Source: Spirochaetia bacterium | GTDB taxonomy: Bacteria > Spirochaetota > UBA4802 > UBA5550 | Length of the DNA stretch: 55,883 bases | Reading direction: 5' to 3' | NCBI GenBank assembly: GCA_009885955.1 | Contig: VFJS01000083.1 | Coordinates: forward strand, 1-55,883 | Part shown: positions 53,170-55,883 of the stretch, one piece after another | Position numbering within the stretch: the stretch's first letter is position 1 | Layout: the number at the start of each line of letters is the position of its first letter | The notes under the pieces: model-generated | Databases searched by the model: none | Told to the model about the DNA's origin: nothing | The model's input: the letters and a program-made list of their open reading frames with translations, nothing else | Translations under genes and position numbers: made by a program

Positions 53170-54482
53170 ATTTTAATGATCTCTTTCTTCCTGGCTTCCG
53201 TAAGTTCAGGAAGGGTATGTATTACATTGATGAGTTGTTTCCGATCCCCCTTAATGGCAGCCTCTGAAATAATGAGCGATAGATTTGCGCTCAATCCTGC
53301 TTTGATAAGCCCCTCAAAAATTCTCTTCCTGGCATCAAGTGAAATACCTTTTGCTCCGGAACCGCCCCTGGTTTTATTCATCCCCTTTTTTTCATTTTTA
53401 TTTCCCCATTCCTTTTTATCCTCAACAAGGCCGAAAACAAAATCCATAAGCCTGTCAATATCCTTGCCGGTTAAACCAATCTGGCTAAGGGATTTTTTTG
53501 ACAGGGGCCCGATTATTTCCCTGTGCCTGGTAATCCTGTTAATAAGCCCGTCATTGAGTATGGGAATTTTTTTCAGTTCATCTTCTGAGCATGTATTGAT
53601 GTTGACCCTTTCAGACCTTATGTCCTCAGTATTTTTTTTTCCTGACCCGTAATAATCGATATTATCATACTTAACCCTGTTATAACATGTTGTGAACCCC
53701 AGTGAATGGGTAATCCCCAGGAATGAATGATATCGAACTGAATATGAAAGAATAAAATTATCATAAGCAACAGATAGCGCTGCTGCATATGTCGACGCCT
53801 CCCTTGAATAACCGCCGCGGAGCATGAGAAAAGGGAGAAGCCTCGTTTCAAAAGAGAAATAATCGGCAGTTCCGGTGATCGACCAGTTCCTGTTCCACGA
53901 CAGGGAGAAGCCGCGCACCGGCATCAGGGCAATGCCGAACCTTTTTTCCGGATAGAGAAGGTCTTCCCTGTTTCCATGTATCATGGAGATGATATTGTCC
54001 TGCTCATAAGAAAAATCAAGCCAGCTGAAGGGGGTTACATGAACAGACCCCCGGTAATCCAGGAGCCTGCTTTTAAATGAAATCTCACCTGATGTTATGC
54101 TTATACAGTAATAGCTTGCCCCTGCGCCTGCGGAAATCCATTTGACGGGCATTATCCCGGCATTGGCTTCAAATATATTCTCCATGTACTCCCGTATCCC
54201 GAACCTTCTCCATGCGAACTGATAGCCGTATATTCCCTTTGACGATCCCGCAGCGATATTGCTTGAATAGAGGCCGTCAATGGAGTAGGGATTGTCCATA
54301 GAAACATGAAGATAGGTATTGTCCGCCAGCGGGAGATATGCGGGATTGGTGATTGAGCCTCCGTCCTGGTACTGGGATACAGCGGTATAGGATGGAAAAA
54401 GGTTTACCGGTGAACCGCCTTTGTATTCAAAGGATGATATGACAATCCTGGCATAAAATATCAGCATCACTGACTTAATCAT
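53157..54482 (-). CDS. Barrel-like protein with C-terminal helix-hairpin-helix (ComEA-like) domain
   Basis: A 441-residue product. Residues ~30-270 are strand-rich with PorV/PorQ-like features (NPAYLPLADNTYLHVSM; YGYQFAWRRFGIREYM). After a linker comes VNINTCSEDELKKIPIL (helix-hairpin-helix, ComEA-type) near residue 295, then IGPLSKKSLSQIGLTGKDI. ComEA-type HhH binds DNA without sequence preference, so this barrel could be linked with DNA handling at the envelope. A short hydrophobic N-terminus (MIKSVMLIFYARIVIS) is present, with no classic cleavage site. It is between the lamin-tail-like gene and the second barrel. Confidence 0.65.
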   Translation of the reverse strand: MIKSVMLIFYARIVISSFEYKGGSPVNLFPSYTAVSQYQDGGSITNPAYLPLADNTYLHVSMDNPYSIDGLYSSNIAAGSSKGIYGYQFAWRRFGIREYMENIFEANAGIMPVKWISAGAGASYYCISITSGEISFKSRLLDYRGSVHVTPFSWLDFSYEQDNIISMIHGNREDLLYPEKRFGIALMPVRGFSLSWNRNWSITGTADYFSFETRLLPFLMLRGGYSREASTYAAALSVAYDNFILSYSVRYHSFLGITHSLGFTTCYNRVKYDNIDYYGSGKKNTEDIRSERVNINTCSEDELKKIPILNDGLINRITRHREIIGPLSKKSLSQIGLTGKDIDRLMDFVFGLVEDKKEWGNKNEKKGMNKTRGGSGAKGISLDARKRIFEGLIKAGLSANLSLIISEAAIKGDRKQLINVIHTLPELTEARKKEIIKICFE

Positions 54483-54494
54483 AATCGGGCCTCC

Positions 54495-55529
54495 CTACTT
54501 ATACCTGCTCAGGATTATGAATATTTTTTCAGCCTGTGATATTCTCCTGCCTGTTGAGACAGCTTCTATGTGCCCGATGTACATGGATGTATGGGAGGAA
54601 GCCCTGCTCATGAACGGCCTCCATTGTATTGAGAAGTCCCCTGGCGGAACAGACCTGTACAGCTGGGACTCGTGAATAAGAATGCCTGTTGAGGTGAAGA
54701 CCCTGAATTTAATGTTGCAGATGTCAAGGACCCTCAGTTGGATGTTTGTAGTGTCACTCCTGCCGCGGCCCGGGATAATAGTTATCCTTTTCCTGAGGCA
54801 TTTAAACAACCTTTTCCCGCCGGAATTACTTGAAAAAATATTCGGCTTCCCCGGAGTCTGGAAACTGGTGATTGCAAAATCATCAGGCCTGTTCGTATCA
54901 ATGAAGTCCTTTCTTGCTATGCTCATGTAAGGCTTCAGGCCGGTTTTCCCGATATCGACCAGGCCTGCCTGGATATTCGATTCCAGGATGTTTTTCCACT
55001 GGCCAGAGGAAATTGCATTGTCCACAGAGGACTGAATTATGCTGTTTGGATTGCCGTCGCGGTTTGAATAGGCAACAAAGTCAATGATACCACCGCTCGC
55101 GGGATTATCATCGGTATCTATTGCAACGACACCTTCAGAATTCCAGAGGCTCCCGTAGTAGTTATTGCAGTAAATATCGAGATACCCGTTATGGTTAGTA
55201 TCCCCGGTACGGTCGGTCTCATCCGGGATTCCAGGCGAGGTGAGATGGACAACGGCAAACCTGTCGTCATAGGGGGTTTCGGGCCTGTCATAGGAATAGA
55301 GAGTGATAGGTTCGGTTCCCAGGCTTTCATTTGTCCCGTAATACATGGTGACATAGAGCCTGGATATGTCAATTTTATCCCTTACGCTGCTGCTGAAAAA
55401 CAACTCCACCCAGTCGCTGCCTGTTCCCGTGGCGATTTCATTAATAATTAAACCGCTCTTTGCAGGAGATGCCACGAGTATAAATACACTGACCAGTAAA
55501 AGGCACAGGCTTTTTTTTAAACGATTCAT
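54495..55529 (-). CDS. Exported protein with lamin-tail-like (LTD) domain
   Basis: From the ATG at 55529 the product is 344 residues with a good signal peptide (MNRLKKSLCLLLVSVFILVA). A frame to 55694 is open, but those residues come from the GC-rich repeat. The mature start GLIINEIATGTGSDWVELFF is the beginning of the LTD fold (LxINEIxxxxxxDWVELxN). It continues with a D/N-rich segment (DRTGDTNHNGYLDIYCNN) that may bind calcium. The C-terminal part resembles a T9SS-style fold or flagellin-associated sandwich (IQWRPF). It is the first gene of the three-gene envelope operon; 12 bases separate it from the next gene. Confidence 0.72.
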   Translation of the reverse strand: MNRLKKSLCLLLVSVFILVASPAKSGLIINEIATGTGSDWVELFFSSSVRDKIDISRLYVTMYYGTNESLGTEPITLYSYDRPETPYDDRFAVVHLTSPGIPDETDRTGDTNHNGYLDIYCNNYYGSLWNSEGVVAIDTDDNPASGGIIDFVAYSNRDGNPNSIIQSSVDNAISSGQWKNILESNIQAGLVDIGKTGLKPYMSIARKDFIDTNRPDDFAITSFQTPGKPNIFSSNSGGKRLFKCLRKRITIIPGRGRSDTTNIQLRVLDICNIKFRVFTSTGILIHESQLYRSVPPGDFSIQWRPFMSRASSHTSMYIGHIEAVSTGRRISQAEKIFIILSRYK

Positions 55530-55569
55530 GTTATTAATACGATTGGATGGAAGGATTGATAAAAAAAAT

Positions 55570-55730
55570 TTATGCGGGCTGGCGCCCGGGTGGCTCAGAA
55601 ATGCTATTCTGCGGGCTGCCGCCCTCGAGGGGATGTCCAGGTTCCTGGACTGGTTCATGATAGGGGGCGTCTCCCGACGGCCGCCCCCTATCAACCCCCG
55701 CGTCGCTCTTGCAGAGGGCTGACTTTTTTT
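55570..55730. repeat. GC-rich structured intergenic element
   Basis: The stretch is far more GC-rich than its surroundings and packed with inverted repeats: GATAGGGGGCG (55659-55669) / CGCCCCCTATC (55682-55692), GTCCAG...CTGGAC at 55635-55650, and GCGGGCTG blocks that recur at 55573 and 55610. It lies between the group II intron 3' end and the lamin-tail-like gene, just where a promoter should be. Its frames give no known protein. It looks like a dispersed repeat of this genome. Confidence 0.5.
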
Positions 55731-55780
55731 ATAAATTGACTATTTATATTCGCCTGCGGATGGGCATCCTGCCCGTCCTG

Positions 55781-55883
55781 TAGAGTAGAACCCGGATCCC
55801 CCCAATAATGAGTTTCACCGGGCCCCCTCGTCAAACCGTACGTGCGGTTTTCCCGCATACGGCTTTCCTATGAATTTCATCTC
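55781..55883 (-). mobile_element. 3' end of a group II intron (domains V and VI), truncated by the window edge
   Basis: On the minus strand, 55866-55833 reads AAAGCCGTATGCGG-GAAA-ACCGCACGTACGGTTT (given here in parts), the 34-nt domain V with the catalytic AGC triad, GAAA tetraloop and CG bulge. After it, GACGAGGGGGCCCGG...CCGGGTTCTACTCTA fits domain VI and the 3' splice end near 55781. The maturase gene would lie to the right, beyond the window. The 3' exon begins with a GGGCA/TGCCC hairpin (55764-55776). Confidence 0.72.

Noticed and set aside
54495-55694. Long start of the lamin-tail-like gene
   Set aside because: The extra N-terminal residues are encoded by the GC-rich repeat and would hide the signal peptide.

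Overview
The window looks like a chromosomal segment of an AT-rich, diderm (outer-membrane) bacterium. Many products carry lipobox signal peptides or look like outer-membrane beta-barrels. The CarD-type regulator next to a YacL-like PIN/TRAM membrane protein, together with several lipoproteins and barrels, suggests Spirochaetota (possibly Leptospira-related or an uncultured lineage). No rRNA or other decisive marker is present, so this is an inference.

Layout. (1) 1-5.8 kb: chalcone-isomerase-like protein, GPH-type MFS transporter, DUF1295 membrane enzyme, TudS-like desulfidase and an SDR-DUF2867 protein. This set resembles the lipid/light-stress clusters of other bacteria. A decayed group II intron maturase tail sits just upstream of the TudS-like gene. 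(2) 5.9-10.1 kb: an accessory segment in which a previously unlabelled ~165-bp intergenic repeat recurs (five copies between 3.0 and 9.3 kb). Between copies are a GC-rich PNPOx / lipocalin / SOUL operon, a TPR gene broken by an in-frame stop, and then a Phd-VapC toxin-antitoxin pair. (3) 10.3-18.6 kb: a loose array of lipoproteins, a methyltransferase, a truncated PpnP-like mini-gene, an unknown two-gene unit, membrane proteins, a histone-deacetylase-like hydrolase and a stand-alone DUF2867 protein. (4) 18.7-22.3 kb: an AAA/DUF4143 ATPase with tandem palindromic operators, and a SulP-STAS-cNMP transporter. (5) 22.5-31.0 kb: a defence island, all on the minus strand: Eco57I-type restriction-modification enzyme, DUF5678 protein, retropepsin-like protease, and an overlapping SIR2 / TIR-giant-helical-array gene pair. 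This pair is the best candidate for an undescribed system. (6) 31.2-33.2 kb: SEC-C methionine aminopeptidase flanked by two long hairpin repeats, then a PilZ protein. (7) 33.3-39.9 kb: a compact trpE-trpGD-trpC-trpF-trpB-trpA operon with overlapping genes and a tandem-palindrome promoter. (8) 40.4-50.7 kb: core and cell-envelope genes: small membrane protein, PBP1A, CarD, PIN/TRAM protein, an ACT-like/Rossmann protein, Gfo/Idh/MocA oxidoreductase, ChaN-like protein and an ankyrin protein. (9) 50.8-55.5 kb: a VOC protein and a three-gene envelope operon (lamin-tail-like protein, barrel plus helix-hairpin-helix protein, second barrel). The window ends in a GC-rich repeat and domain V plus the 3' end of a second group II intron whose body lies outside.

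How the genes work together. The trp operon encodes the full chorismate-to-tryptophan pathway with every junction overlapping. The SIR2 and TIR genes overlap by 11 nt and both belong to NAD-consuming families, so they probably act as one abortive-infection-type module downstream of the restriction enzyme. The 51.5-55.5 kb genes look like one envelope or secretion assembly. All assignments come from reading the sequence and recalling family motifs; no database search was run.
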